Shown here in pieces: positions 47,310 through 59,440 of a DNA stretch of 64,000 nucleotides. Source of the stretch: Cephalopachus bancanus (taxonomy: Eukaryota; Chordata; Mammalia; Primates; Tarsiidae); contig JAPVLO010000133.1 of the NCBI GenBank assembly GCA_027257055.1, positions 1,860,001-1,924,000 of the forward strand, written 5' to 3'. Below the pieces are notes generated by a model. That model saw only the letters and a program-made list of their open reading frames with translations, did not search any database and was not told where the DNA came from. Position 1 is the stretch's first letter, and each line of letters starts with the position of its first letter. The position numbers and the translations under genes are program-made.

Positions 47310-48369
47310 AATCTAAAAGAATTTAAGGAATTTAAATCTGTAAAAGTATGTTTTCTAATCACAAATGAGTTATTTTGATATAAGTAAGTCAATTATCTCT
47401 GGAAAATCCCCAAGTATTTGGAAAGTAAATAACACATTCCCCCCAAAATTGATCACCAAAAAGAAATCAGCATCACAATTAGAAAGCTTTTTAACTATAC
47501 AAAAATGAAAATCTATCATATAAACTTTTGTAAGGTACCACCAAAGCAATGCATATGAGGAAATTTTGAATACTAAAGTTCTTTATTAGAAAATAAATCT
47601 CAAAAGAATAATTTTAGCTTCCACCTTCAGGAATAATAACTGAAGAATAAATTAAACAACAAGTTGTAGAAGAAAGAAAATGACAAGATTAGATTGGAAG
47701 TCAGTGGCAACCAAATCATAAAAAGTAGAGAAGAAACATTTGAAAGAAAGAAGTAAAACTATCTTCAAACATGACATGTTTATCTATGTGGAAAAATCTA
47801 TTGAATCTATTCTAAAAAGCAACTTCATTGAATATGTGAAGTTAGCAGGTTGTTAGGATCACACAAAACCAATTGTGTATCTATATACTAGTAACAAAAA
47901 ATCATCAGTTAAAAAAAATATCATTTTCTAACACTACCACATAAAATGTATGAAACATTCAGGGATAACTATGAGCAAGATGTTTGTGATCTGTGCAAGT
48001 AAAATAAAATAAAAATTGCTTGCGTAAATTAAAGAAAATCAGCATAATTGTGGAGCTAGGTCATGTGCATGGGCAGAAACATTCAGCATTATGATGATAC
48101 CAGTTCTCACAATTTGATCTATAGATTCACTGCAAATCAATGTCCCAGAAAGCTTTTCAGTTCAAATTGTAAAGCTGGTTCTAAAAATCAGATGGAAATT
48201 CAAAGATTCTACAATAGCCAGGATAACTTTAAAGAAGACCAACAATGGAGGAATAATACTACTTGCTTTAAAGGTGTATTTTTAATACTAAATTTTTCAG
48301 AGAACATCGTATCAGTGTCAAGATAGATAGATTGAATAGAATAGAAAAATGGATGCAGACCTATTACTA

Positions 48370-48388
48370 GGTATATGTGTATGTGTGT

Positions 48389-48471
<83 letters not shown>

Positions 48472-48475
48472 CACA
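48370..48475 (+). repeat. (TA)n(TG)n microsatellite
   Basis: About 15 TA units followed by about 24 TG units. The antisense open frame of threonine-histidine and tyrosine-isoleucine repeats is its translation only. Confidence 0.97.
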
Positions 48476-48520
48476 TAATTTCAGCACATGTTTAAAAGTA
48501 AATCAGTGAAGAAAAGATAG

Positions 48521-48810
48521 GGCCGGGCTTGGTGGCTCAGCCTGTAATCCCGCGCCTTTGGGAGGCTGAGGTATGTGGATTGCCTGAGCCCGCGGGTTTG
48601 AGACCTGCCTGGGCAGCGAGACCTCATCTCTACAATAAAAATCAAAAATCAGCTGGGCGTGGTAGCACATGCCTGTAATTCCGGCTACTTGGAAGGCTGA
48701 GGTGGAAAGATTGCTGGAGCCCAGCAGGTCGAGGCTGCAGTGGCTGGGAGCGGCCACTGCACTCCAGTCTGGGTGACAGAGTGAGACTCCAACTCAAAAA
48801 AAAAAAAAGA
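48521..48810 (+). mobile_element. Alu SINE with 12-bp target duplication
   Basis: Starts GGCCGGGCTTGGTGGCTCAGCC, ends GAGACTCCAACTC plus A(12). The direct repeat AAGAAAAGATAG is perfect at 48,509-48,520 and 48,811-48,822. Shortened left arm (GGGCAGCGAGACC); B-box arm GCGGGTTTGAGACCTGC. Well preserved. Confidence 0.97.
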
Positions 48811-50100
48811 AAGAAAAGATAGGTTTCTCAACAAGTGATGGTAGAAAACTTGGATATAAGTTAAAAAAAAAAGATATTTGACCAATACTTTGAGCTACGT
48901 ACCTACATACAACAATTAAGTCAAGTGGAACATAAACATAAATGTAGACTACACAACTATAAAACTTTGCCTTTTAACATGTCTAGTAATAACCTTAGTT
49001 TATGTGGTGAATACTTAGTGATGACACCAAATGCATGATCCATATCAGAAATAAAAACTTGAGAAACTGAACTTTAAATTTTAAAGCTCTGTTCTTCTAA
49101 AAACACTGCTAGAAAATGAAAAAAACTAAAGGTAAGCTGAAAAAAAAATAAAACATTTATCAGAAATATTTTGTATTCAGAAAGTGTTAAGCACTTTCAA
49201 AACTTAATAATAAACAACAATCAAATAATAACTGGCAAAATATTTTATAAATTGTTTCAGCAAAGAATACATATGGATGACAAATAAGCATAGAAAAGAA
49301 CTCAGTGCTGTCAGTTGCTAAGGAAATGCAAATTAGAACAAAAATAAGACAACACTAGAATGTTCATTAGAATGTTCAAAGATAAAAAGACTTACCATAA
49401 AGAGTTGGAAAGAATGTGGGAAAACCAACAGTTGTATACTTTGTGGTGGTAGTTCAAAATGGCACAATCCTTAGGCAACAGTTTGGTAGTTGCTCCAAAA
49501 GTTAAACACGCATTTATCAAATGGTCCAGCCAACCCATTCCTAGGTTTTTGCCCAAGATAAATGAAAATATATGTCCGTAAAAAAGCTTGTACATATACA
49601 AATGCTTCTAGCAACTATATTTAAAATAACTCAAACCTGGAAACAACCCAAATGTCCACTAACAGAAGAATGAGTTAAGAAATTGTGGTATGACTTCACA
49701 ATAGAACGCTAGGCAGTAATAACATGGAGTTGTCTGTTAATATCTGCAACAACATAGATACAACTCAGAATTATGCTGAGGAAAAGAAACCAGACAAAAA
49801 AGAATAAATTTACTCTTTAAATTTTATTTATGTAAAATTTTCAAAAATTCAAAATAATCTCTACTGACAGAAAGGAGATCAGTGTTGTTTTTGGATAGAG
49901 AGGGTGCAGGGCGGTAAGGGTTTGAGAAAGGAAAGAAGGAATGAGAAAAGTTTTGGAGGATGTATATGGTCAGTATCCCAATTGAGACAATGGTTTCATG
50001 GGTGTGTGTGTATATATATATAAACTCATCTAATTGTACATTTTAAGTTAATGCAGTTTATTGTGTATTAGATATATCTAACAGCACATTAAAAAAAACC

Positions 50101-50703
50101 AAAACCCTCAGCTGGAGGGTCTCATACTTAGCATGGGTTCTGTTGACAGAAAACAGCATATAGTTATGAAAAATGTCTTAGAATGGGGCCATCTGCAACA
50201 TTACATTTCTTAAACAATTTCTTTATAACACAGCTCTTTGAATTGGGTTGTAATTTATTATTAAATACGCCCTACACATTCATTGTTTTCCATTTCAAAC
50301 TCTGTAAACTGACAGCTGTTTGGTTAAAGGTTATGATTATATTAGCCTTAGTAATTGTCTTACTTTCTGCTATGGAGATTTTTTATCATTATCATTCTGT
50401 TGAGGAGAGCATATTGATCTTTCCAGTATCTATCATGTTCAGAAAGAGTTTTCTCACTTTTCAGGAAATACTCTAAATTTTCCTATTATAAGAACTTAAC
50501 AACTACATCTAAATATGGGCATCTAATTCATAAAACACATAAGAATTTTGAAACTAACAAAATTAATTTAGAATAGTAAGCAATGCATATATAGGAAGGA
50601 CAAAACTTTAAGAGTTTGAGTCTATTTGCTTTTTGAAAGTTGAATTAAAAAGAACTTAAGACTTATTTTGTATTTTTATGCTATTGCGAAGTTCTTCATA
50701 AAG
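50101..50703. other. Unassigned AT-rich sequence
   Basis: No repeat or gene recognised. The 97-codon frame at 50,183 has no recognisable motif. Confidence 0.45.
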
Positions 50704-50714
50704 TTAACTTCATA

Positions 50715-51008
50715 GCTGGGCTCGGTGGCTCAGCCTGTAATCCCGTGCCTTGGGAGGCTGAGGTGAGTGAATTGCCTGAACCCTCGGGTTCGAGACCCTC
50801 CTGGGCAACTTGGTAAGACCTCATCTCTATAATAAATTAAAAAAAAATTAGCCGGGTGTGGTAGCGCTCGCTTGTAGTTCCAGCTACTTGAAAGGCTGAG
50901 GCGGAAGGATCACCGGAACCCAGCAGGTCGAGGCTACGGTGGCTGGGAGCAGCCACTGCACAACAGTCTGGGTAACAGAGTGAAACTCCAACTCAAAAAA
51001 AAAAAAAA
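50715..51008 (+). mobile_element. Alu SINE with 11-bp target duplication
   Basis: Starts GCTGGGCTCGGTGGCTCAGCC, ends CAACTC plus A(14). The direct repeat TTAACTTCATA is perfect at 50,704-50,714 and 51,009-51,019. It retains GGGCAACTTGG in the left arm and reads GGGTTCGAGACC in the B box. Confidence 0.96.
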
Positions 51009-51019
51009 TTAACTTCATA

Positions 51020-51639
51020 AGTCAGCTGACTTGATTGGTCTTGTTGAAAGGAAAAGAAAGAACATTTTTAAAAAGAACAAGTATAGAAAATGTCCTATTT
51101 CAGGGGAACCATACCATAATGTTAGATTTAAAGGATTTCATTACCTCCTTTTTCATACCTGAACTGTTGTTGAGTTTTTATTTATAGACCATTATGTTCT
51201 GAAAGGTATATGTCTTAATATAAAAATTCAGATAAAAAAGAATCACCTTGTAAGGATGGTCTTCAACTCATGAAACACTGAAATTGTTGTGCAACTTTTA
51301 ACAATTATCTAAAAAATAACAGCCACCCTGTGTCAAATGGTCTTTGGAAACAGTTTTCTAACTTTTTTCTCTGTTTTGATTTTTCTGGCCTCTTAAAATA
51401 GCTTCTAGCTTCTGTATTTCTTTCAATGATCCTTTTCCAAACAAAACCTACTCATGCTTTTGTCCTTAAAAATATTCAGTCTGACAGGTCAAAATGCACA
51501 TTCCTAAGCACAGGCAAATAGCCCTTTGAAGTATAAGCTATTTCTGCCTTTCAATGCCTTGGCTCACACTGATAAAATCTGAGGCAATTACAATATGCAT
51601 GACATATATGCATCTGAACAACTCATGAAGAATGACATA
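51020..51639. other. Unassigned sequence, possible L2 trace
   Basis: A weak L2-like sense motif lies at 51,490-51,560 (CACATTCCTAAGCACAGGC, CCCTTTGAAGTATAAGC); otherwise nothing recognised. Confidence 0.35.
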
Positions 51640-51960
51640 AGAAGGAGAATAATCAGCTAAAGAGAATTTTCAACAGTCTAGTTGAGAAATAGTGACCAAA
51701 GCTATCATGGTAGAAGCAGAGATTGAAACTTTATGATTTAGAAGATATAATGCCTGGGGTTGTGAAGAGTGTGAGAGAAAGAAAAGTTGGTGACGACTCT
51801 GATTTTATCTGGGTGACAGATGTCCCCACAAGAAGGAGAAGTTTGGGAAGAGAGAAGATCATTTCTGTCTTAAACATGCTGAGTACATTGAGGTGTCTGT
51901 GGCCTTTAAAAGGTTTGATATCTTAAGATACATGGAAATATATGTCAAAACCTTAGGAAA
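51640..51960 (-). mobile_element. L2 LINE fragment
   Basis: Antisense L2 body: GGTGACAGATGTCC, AGAAGGAGAAGTTTGGGAAG, GATCATTTCTGTCTTAAACA, TGCTGAGTACATTGAGGTGTC and ATGGAAATATATGTCAAAAC keep the order of L2 sequence upstream of the 3' end. The 67-codon plus-strand frame here is incidental. Confidence 0.6.
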
Positions 51961-52440
51961 CTGGAAACATTTAGGGATAAATAATTCAGATTTATCAGAA
52001 TACTGATACTAAACCAGATAAAGGAATTGAATCACTCAGAAAATGTTTTTAGTCTTAAAGGAAACTAAAAATGGATTCCTAGAATGATGGAGGACAAGGA
52101 GATGGGAGATAAATGGTGAGTGAACTTAAATAAAAGCCATTTTAAATCAAAATGGGATCTGAGAGATTTTTTTAAAATGCCCTGAGACGGTGATGCTGCT
52201 GAAACTGCATCATAGTCACCAAAATACTCATCGTTAATATTCAGTGATGACAAGATGAAACTTGTCCTCCTCAATTTTTACATAGAAAAGTAACTGGCAT
52301 TTCACTGGCAAAAAAGGAAAGTAATAGCCAATTATTTTGATATAGATTTGGAAACTCTGGCATTTAGAAGTTATTATTGCTGATATAATTTTAGTTAAAA
52401 ATCTCATGAATTATTATTTCATTAAAAATCAAGTTTTTCT
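51961..52440. other. Unassigned AT-rich sequence
   Basis: No repeat or gene recognised. Confidence 0.45.
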
Positions 52441-52456
52441 GAAGTTCCTCACTTTT

Positions 52457-52740
52457 TTTTTTTTTTGAGTTGGAGTCTCACTCTGTCGCCCAGACTGGAG
52501 TGCAGTGGCCGCTCCCGGCCACGGCAGCCTCAACCTGCTGGGCTCTGGCGATCCTTCCGCCTCAGCCTTCCGTGTAGCCGGAATTACAGGCACGCACTAC
52601 CACACCCGGCTGATTTTTTTATTTATTGTAGAGATGAGGTCTCGCTGCCCAGGCGGGTGTCGAACCCGCGGGCTCAGGCAATCCACTCACCTCAGCCTCC
52701 CAAAGGCGCGGGATTACAGGCTGAGTCACCGAGCCCGGCT
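52457..52740 (-). mobile_element. Alu SINE with 16-bp target duplication
   Basis: Antisense; ends GAGTCACCGAGCCCGGCT. Direct repeat GAAGTTCCTCACTTTT (52,441-52,456) and GAAATTCCTCACTTTT (52,741-52,756), one mismatch. Shortened left arm and a CpG-rich body; the B-box arm pairs GCGGG with CCCGC on its own strand (loop TTCGACA). One of the best-preserved copies. Its long open frames are Alu translation. Confidence 0.97.
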
Positions 52741-52756
52741 GAAATTCCTCACTTTT

Positions 52757-54204
52757 AACACCACCAGAATTTAGAATAGCAGAATGCAATGAACTAAGTT
52801 AGATTTTTTCCCACTTCTAGCACTTTCATTTGTGTATAAAACTTTAGAATTTTTATATTACCATGAAGTTTGAGTCTTCAGTTTCACATATTGCTCTGAT
52901 TCTAGCATTTACAGTATATCCAATAGGCTAAAATTCCATAAAACTTTTTCAAACAAGAAATTTGCTATTTAGAAATGTTATATTCGAATCTATTGCTTTT
53001 TATTAAAACAAAACAAAACAAAACAAATGACCTGAGTTTTCTGAGTAAACTGCAATGTACTATTTTTACCTTGTTAGAAGAAACAATCTACCAGAAGTAA
53101 AGTTGGGTGGGAAGAAAATTTTCTAAGGGTTAGAACTTCACACAGGGGTTCTAATTGAATTTAGCTGTAGCAAGAATAATGCACTCTTTTAACAGATCTG
53201 AGTCGGTTCTTTGACTCTAAGGAATGTTGCTTTACTATTCTGGCCTTTCCTGGGATTATTTAAAAAAAAATGAGAAGTAACATGGATTACAAGACCACCT
53301 CTGCCTTTCTCCTGGTAGTGTCAGTATCCAGCAGTATGGAAGCTGTGATAGAAATAACTGTCTGTGTGCTGTGAGCCTATAATGCTAAAAGCAGGTAAGA
53401 GTTATTATTTTGTCAGTTATTGTCTCCTGTTAAAAGAACTTTTTCAATAAAAAAGGACTATGGAACTGTTTGAGTCCAGCTGGCATAGATAACATCACTA
53501 GGGTCAACTCTTTTCACCCAAAATAGGACAGGTGCCATTAATAATCTTTGTTTTGTATTTGTACACGGGGGCATTCCACTATGTGGCAATGCCTTGATCA
53601 TATGCATCACACATGCATTCAACCATTGGTTCATGTACTGACATAAATGTATTACCTACCAACATGTGTTAGGCAATGTGATAGCTGTCCCTCATTTGTT
53701 CACAGCAAAACTGATAGCGGCAGATGCATAAAAAAGATAGGTTCAATAATATAATAGGCACTATCATAATATTCTAAACGTAGTTCTTAGAGCACAGACA
53801 AGAAAGACATCAGCTTAGTCTCTTGAAGGTCAGAAAATATTTTATTAAAGTGTTTATGATAAATCTTTAAAGTTCTCACTTTCCACACAAGCCCCAGCAG
53901 AGGATAAGGATAAGAAGAGCATTGCAGGTACAACTGTAGCAGAGATGTAAACAGAAACAAGTTCAAAAGTGAAGTTAGAGAGGCAGAGAAAAACCAGAAC
54001 ATGGGAGCCTGGAGCCCAGGCAGAAAGTAATGGACAATTTTTTTTTTAGTTACTTAAGAGTCAAAAATTACATACAAGTGCATCAATACAAGGCAGTTCT
54101 AACATAATCAACATAGCATGTTGTTTCTCTGTCAGTATACTGAAAAATTCCGTCTGTATTTAAAAAATTATCAACAAAGCAATAAAGGCAGTATTGCATG
54201 CTAA
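52757..54204. other. Unassigned sequence
   Basis: No repeat or gene recognised; a short (AAAAC)n run lies at 53,007-53,026. Confidence 0.45.
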
Positions 54205-54365
54205 CAAAGAATATGAACTCTGAAACCAGAATACTTGTGATCCGATCCAACTATGGAACTAATCAGCCATAGTATATTTTCCTCTGTGCTTTCTCATCAG
54301 TAAAATGGGAATAAAAGAGCACTTTATTCATAGGGTCACTGCTATAACTAAATTATGACAGAAGT
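54205..54365 (+). mobile_element. MIR SINE
   Basis: MIR order is clear: AATATGAACTCTGAAACCAG near the 5' side, a degraded core, then TTTCTCATCAGTAAAATGGG, AATAAAAGAGCAC and CATAGGGTCACTGCTATAAC. Nearly full length for a MIR. Confidence 0.82.
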
Positions 54366-55331
54366 TATTATTTCTGTTAAAAAATAAATGTAAATAGCAC
54401 TTAGTCTAATATCTATATCTGTATCTATAACTATATGCACTGTATATATGCTAAGTTACATACCCCTTAAGTCATGAACTACAGTTCTGTAAGGGTGATC
54501 CTTTATAAAATAAGTTTATAAAGATGAAAACAATTCTTGTTCTTTAAAAATATTGTTATTACATAATAAAGTGCACATTCCTTAGTGTAGGGAAAAAGTT
54601 CTTTAAAATCTAAGCCAATTATTATTTTACAATTTCTTCTCTTGCTCCAATGGAACTTATGGCAAAGTAATACAAATGTGAAACATATGCATCAGTTATA
54701 ACTGGATAATTTCCACTGAAAGTGAGTGTTTAATGCTTGCATTTTCAGGGGCTCTATTCACCAACATCTGTTCACCAACTGATAATCATTGAAATATGTG
54801 TAGAGTTAGCATGCACCATTTTTAAGATTGCCGATGTGGGAAATTGAATTGGGAGCAGCACAAAACCAGAAAAAAATCCAGCTGATATTAATGGCCTAAC
54901 TGAGGTGAGACAGGACTCAAGCAAAAATGAGTTAACAATATATCATTAAGCTAAAATAAATATTCAAAAGAAGGCATGCCTTAGGGTCATACTATTGGAC
55001 TGTTACCTTGATGAATATATTGCATAAAATATGCAATATCTAGTACCATGATAAGTAATTAATTTCCCTTAGAGGGAGTCCAAGATTAACCTGTCTTTGG
55101 AAGAATTGGTAATATAATCAATTTTCATGTGTGGTTTCCCAAATACACTTTATTCATTTAAAGTTATACTTCATAAAATACTTTGTATTGTAGTTCATAT
55201 TATATTTTGATTAAAATGACAAATATTTCTTGAGAATATAGGTTGCATATGTGTTATCAAGAAAATATGCTGAGGAAGCTATGGTGCTTTTTTAAAATGT
55301 AAATTAAGTGTTTTAATGATATTAAAAAATC
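54366..55331. other. Unassigned AT-rich sequence with a hairpin
   Basis: A perfect inverted repeat, ATATTGCATA and TATGCAATAT with a 3-nt loop, lies at 55,017-55,039. A weak L2-like trace is at 54,555-54,660. Otherwise unassigned. Confidence 0.45.
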
Positions 55332-55620
55332 ATTCATTCAACAAATATTTATAGTAGTTTCACTGTACTATACATTGCTCTAGGTTTTAGGTATTTGGTA
55401 ATGTACTAGATTAATGTGGTTGTTGGCAAAAAGAGTCACAGGTTCAAAGAATTATAGTGGTGAGAAGGCCTGGTACATTTTAGGAACCGAAGAAAGCAAA
55501 GCCCAGGGGGTGGCATGCAGGGTGGATGAGGTGAGAGATGGGCACAGGGGGCTTTGACAGCCCTGTTATTCATTTGCATTTTGTCTTAAAAGCAATGGAA
55601 AAGATTTGACCTTGTATACT
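55332..55620 (-). mobile_element. L2 LINE 3' end
   Basis: Antisense L2: CATTCATTCAACAAATATTTAT terminus, ATACATTGCTCTAGGTTTTAG, then GGTAATGTACTAG, a body with GAAAGCAAAGCCC, and TTGTCTTAAAAGCAATGGAAAAG. The order is that of an L2 3' end read backwards. Confidence 0.72.
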
Positions 55621-58600
55621 TATCCCATTCTTTCCCAAAATCCCATTGACATGATTAAAGAGATATGAAAATAAGGCAAAAAAATCTGCAACTTTAAAAA
55701 ACAGGAAGTCGTGAAATGAAAGTGCATGGCAGTTTGAAGACTTTGTGTTATGGTGTAGAAGAGATTGTATTGTCAGAACCAACAACCCAATCTAGATTGG
55801 TGATGGAACCTCCTGGGATATATGTGTAAAATTTTTGTTAAATTGTTCCAGGTTCAAAGTAGGGGGAATTATAACTATGAACAGATCATGTGGCATTTAG
55901 TGATCCACAGAGCAGACTAAGACCCCATGAACTGAACTGGGGTGCTGTACACAGAGCTTTCTCAAGACACCACTCCTTCATTTATCCACAGGGACTTTTG
56001 GCAGAGATGGAGTACTGGCAAAAATGCGAGGGGGTGGAGGAATAGAGAAGGGGCAAGAGCAAAGGAAAAAATGCACTGTTGTTACAAGTTCCTATCATGA
56101 GATAGAGTTGTTCAGGTTGTGATCCACCTTTATGCTGTCATAGCAAATACAGAAGGAAAGATGGGGTGGAAGGCTTAATACAGGGATAAATCCCTGTTAC
56201 TTTGAGGTTCTCTGTAGTTGCATGCATGTCCTCTCCAAATGGAAGCTCAAAGTCTACACCCACAAAATTCTCACAAGCTTCCCAAATACTCTTCATATAG
56301 AAAAGAATTCCTGTCAATCTGCTCCCACCAACAGTGCATGTGGGAACCGGGTTCTTTTAGAGCCCTAACCACTAGTCCTCCACTAATAACACTTTGTCTT
56401 TTCTTCTAACCCACAATACCTTAATTGAGTGCTTCTGACCTTGAAGTATCTTTCATTTCACCTTTCTTATTTCAGAAATCAGGTTTAAGAAGGCTCTACT
56501 TTTGACACAGCATCACTGTTCTTTGTTTTAATTTTATGCGTTAAAGTTCTGTGCATTACAATTTATCCGTCTCTTAATGAATGAGAAGTTGACAGAATGT
56601 ATCATCATTTCAGTAATTATGATTTCTTTTCCTAGAGGACATGGGAGCACAGAAGTGAAGTCAGGAAAGCCTTGAACTTCAAACAATCACCCCCCAGGTA
56701 TTCCTGTTTTCACCAGCATAAAAATCATTTTACAATTAATAAATGATTAATACAAATACAGATGTGTCCTGCTTTGAGAAAGTCAAAGTATGTAAAATTT
56801 AAAAGTTCAGAATAGATAGTGAGTTTTTTTATGTTTATGGTGTGCTTCCTGTGGTGAGCACCTTTAATGCATTTAAATTATGGTTCAATTTATCAGTAAA
56901 TGAGTTTGCCTAAGTTTAAGAATACTTCTATTGTGCGATGGAGGGGAGAGATTATATAACTTGCTTTTGACTTTAACATGAAATCTTTCAGATGTGAAAA
57001 TAAGAAGCACAGGGCACAAAACTTTTTGTCTTTTTCTCTCTCTTTTTTTTTAGGAGGTTCTTAGTTTTTACAGTAAGACATATTCCTATAGGACACATAG
57101 CAAAAGCCACCATAAACTTTATTGATTAGGATTTATTCCATGCCAATCTCATATTATATTTAGAGGGTCTTACATTTCACTTATCTCTCATTTTAATAAC
57201 AAATAAATGACACAACTTTTATATAGCATTATACTTAACTGTATCTATGAATTTTATTAAATTTTGCGTCCTCCAAAATAAGCATTACTGGCCACAGCAT
57301 AATTATTCCATTGGCTTTTATTCACCGCTATTCCTAAATTACGAATATGCCTGATAGGAATTAACCTTACAAAACTAGAATTATAACTAAATATTAAAGG
57401 CATTTGTGTTTATAGAAATTATTGTGATTAAGAATGTATCATTTTATAAAACAATGCATTTTTAAATGTTAAATAAAATGTAAAGAAGTCTGGTAATATC
57501 TGCAGCCAGATAGTTAAGCAAGCTTAGAAAGTGTCAACGTGGCAAGTTTCAAAGATACCACTTGTGAAAATATTCTCCCTCAAATATGGTAATCTTAGAT
57601 ATATAGCCTATGCATTACTATGGTGTTTATGGAGCCTCATTATGTTCATTGAGGTTCTAATTGTATGTAGGACTTGGGAGTTCATAAACTAAATCACAAA
57701 CATAGTCCCAAGTAATTCCTAGGTTAATACATTTTGACAAACTGGCTTTCTATCTCAAGATCTCCCCATGTATACTTCATGGGGATGCCACTAAATCTTA
57801 AATATATTCTTTTATTATGAAATGTTATTATAAAATTGTTTCTGGAGATTTTCAGTCTTTAGTCAGAAAAGTGTAGTTCTTGAACTTCAAAGGTGAGGAC
57901 ATCAGAGTAGTGAATTACTACATCATTACCTAAATAATGTTTGATTATTTTTTTCGGGATGGGTGGTAAAAAAAACACAAAGGCTGGATCTGCAAACTAG
58001 AAACATAACCCATCGGATTTATCAACGTAAAATGTTAATGGGGTCCAGAACAGACCAGTGTATGAGTTTATCAAGAAGAGTGAAGATGAACTTTCTGTTA
58101 ATGGAAAGGTGATAGGGATTATAAAACACTGACTGTTTTACTTCACTATTCTTCAATAATGATTAGATAAAAATTTGTTAGTGATATTTTACTGGATTAC
58201 CTGGCAGAAAGAGCTAATAGTTTCCTTCTATTTTAAATGAGATGTTTTCTGTTATAAAAAGAAATAAGCTATTATGAATTATTTTGAGAACATCAAATGT
58301 TTTTGTTTTAGACAGAAACCTTGAAAGGGCAAAAAATAGTCAATATTTTATTTTTAAATCCTGACATTTAAACTGTACCAATGTCTTTTATTTTTAAATA
58401 GTTAATTTTTTCTATTTAAAATAAAGAGAGCATTTTCTTTAACCATAAGCCTTTCTTACCAATCCTTCACCTCAATAGAAGAGTTTTGTTTGATTCAACT
58501 TTGATCCATTTTTGAAATGCAATAAGGGAGCAATTTTATAAAGACACTTGGTGTTTTCAATAATTAAAGAAAGCTTACTGCTCTGCTTCTTGGCAAATGC

Positions 58601-59363
58601 GTGTAAAATTCAAATCATATATTAATTTATGCTCTTGAATTTAGAAGCCAATAATAGCCTTCAGATAGAAAATATTCCAAGCTCAATTATTTGGTTAAAA
58701 AATTAGAAACTTCATATTTAAAATCTCTTTACTATGTATGTCAGAAAGAGATGCTAGAAAAATAGAAAGAATAGTATGATAAGAGATAAGTTGTACAGAA
58801 AATGAGATCTCTTTAGTTGGATTTATGTGTGAAGGGGATACTTAAAACTAGTGGTGAGATATTTCTCACTTTAAAGACCCATGTTAGCACTAAAAATATG
58901 TAAGATGAGCTTATCTTTACTCTCCTTCTAGTTTTTCTTTCTTATTTCTGACATTTTATAGAAAGATGAATGACTAGAACTTAGCTTTGTAATAGAAATT
59001 TTATACAAACAATATAAGTTATTTCAAATTCTCTGATAATCATATTTAAAAGGTAAAAGGCATATCACACTGAAAATATAAGAAAAGTGAGCTCAATATA
59101 ATATGTTTTTGTCCAAAATAGTAAATGTGTACTACAACATGTAGAAAATATTGGGATTTCAATGTGTTTCATTTCATTGCACCAGACACATTGGAAGTGA
59201 ATGTTTTCTTTGCTAAATAAAACATTCTATATAAAAATATAATTTTTAAGCCATTTTCCAATTTTGAAACCACACACACACACACATACATGCAAATACT
59301 TTCCTCTCATCAGAGGCTACTTGTACATATATCACCTCTTCATAAAATTCTTTTCTTGTGCTT
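55621..59363. other. Unassigned AT-rich stretch
   Basis: 3.7 kb with no repeat family or gene recognised; a short (CA)n tract at 59,273-59,286. The 55,800-56,720 part is less AT-rich but shows no exon-like frame that I would support. Confidence 0.45.
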
Positions 59364-59440
59364 TTTTTTAATTTTAAAAATGTGAGGTACAATTCAGAGT
59401 TAGATACATATGTGGTCATCATACAGGTAAGGTGTGGATA
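59364..59440 (-). mobile_element. Short L1 3'UTR fragment
   Basis: TTAATTTTAAAAATGTGAGGTAC with AATTCAGAGTTAGATACAT and GTGGTCATCATACAG parallels 40,780-40,850 of the full-length L1. About 75 bp, 5'-truncated. Confidence 0.55.

Larger units (their letters stand above)
47310..50100 (+). mobile_element. Old L1 ORF2 to 3'UTR (L1M-type), sense
   Basis: Heavily diverged but ordered L1 sequence. ORF2 middle (GGAAAATCCCCAAGTATTTGG, TTAGCTTCCACCTTCAGG) leads to the C-terminal part (TGCTAAGGAAATGCAAATTAG, CATTCCTAGGTTTTTGCCCAAG, CTGGAAACAACCCAAATGTCC) and then a 3'UTR with TTAGTATGCGTATC-like and TTAAGTTAATGCAGTTTATTG. It ends near 50,095 in an A-rich run. No frame survives. A TA/TG microsatellite and an Alu lie inside. 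Confidence 0.82.

Noticed and set aside
48209..48487. 92-codon minus-strand frame with threonine-histidine and tyrosine-isoleucine repeats
   Set aside because: It is the translation of the TA/TG microsatellite inside an old L1.
53281..53405. Exon-like stretch ending in CAGGTAAGAG, a good splice-donor match
   Set aside because: A donor-like string alone is common by chance; the preceding sequence has no supported frame or partner acceptor.
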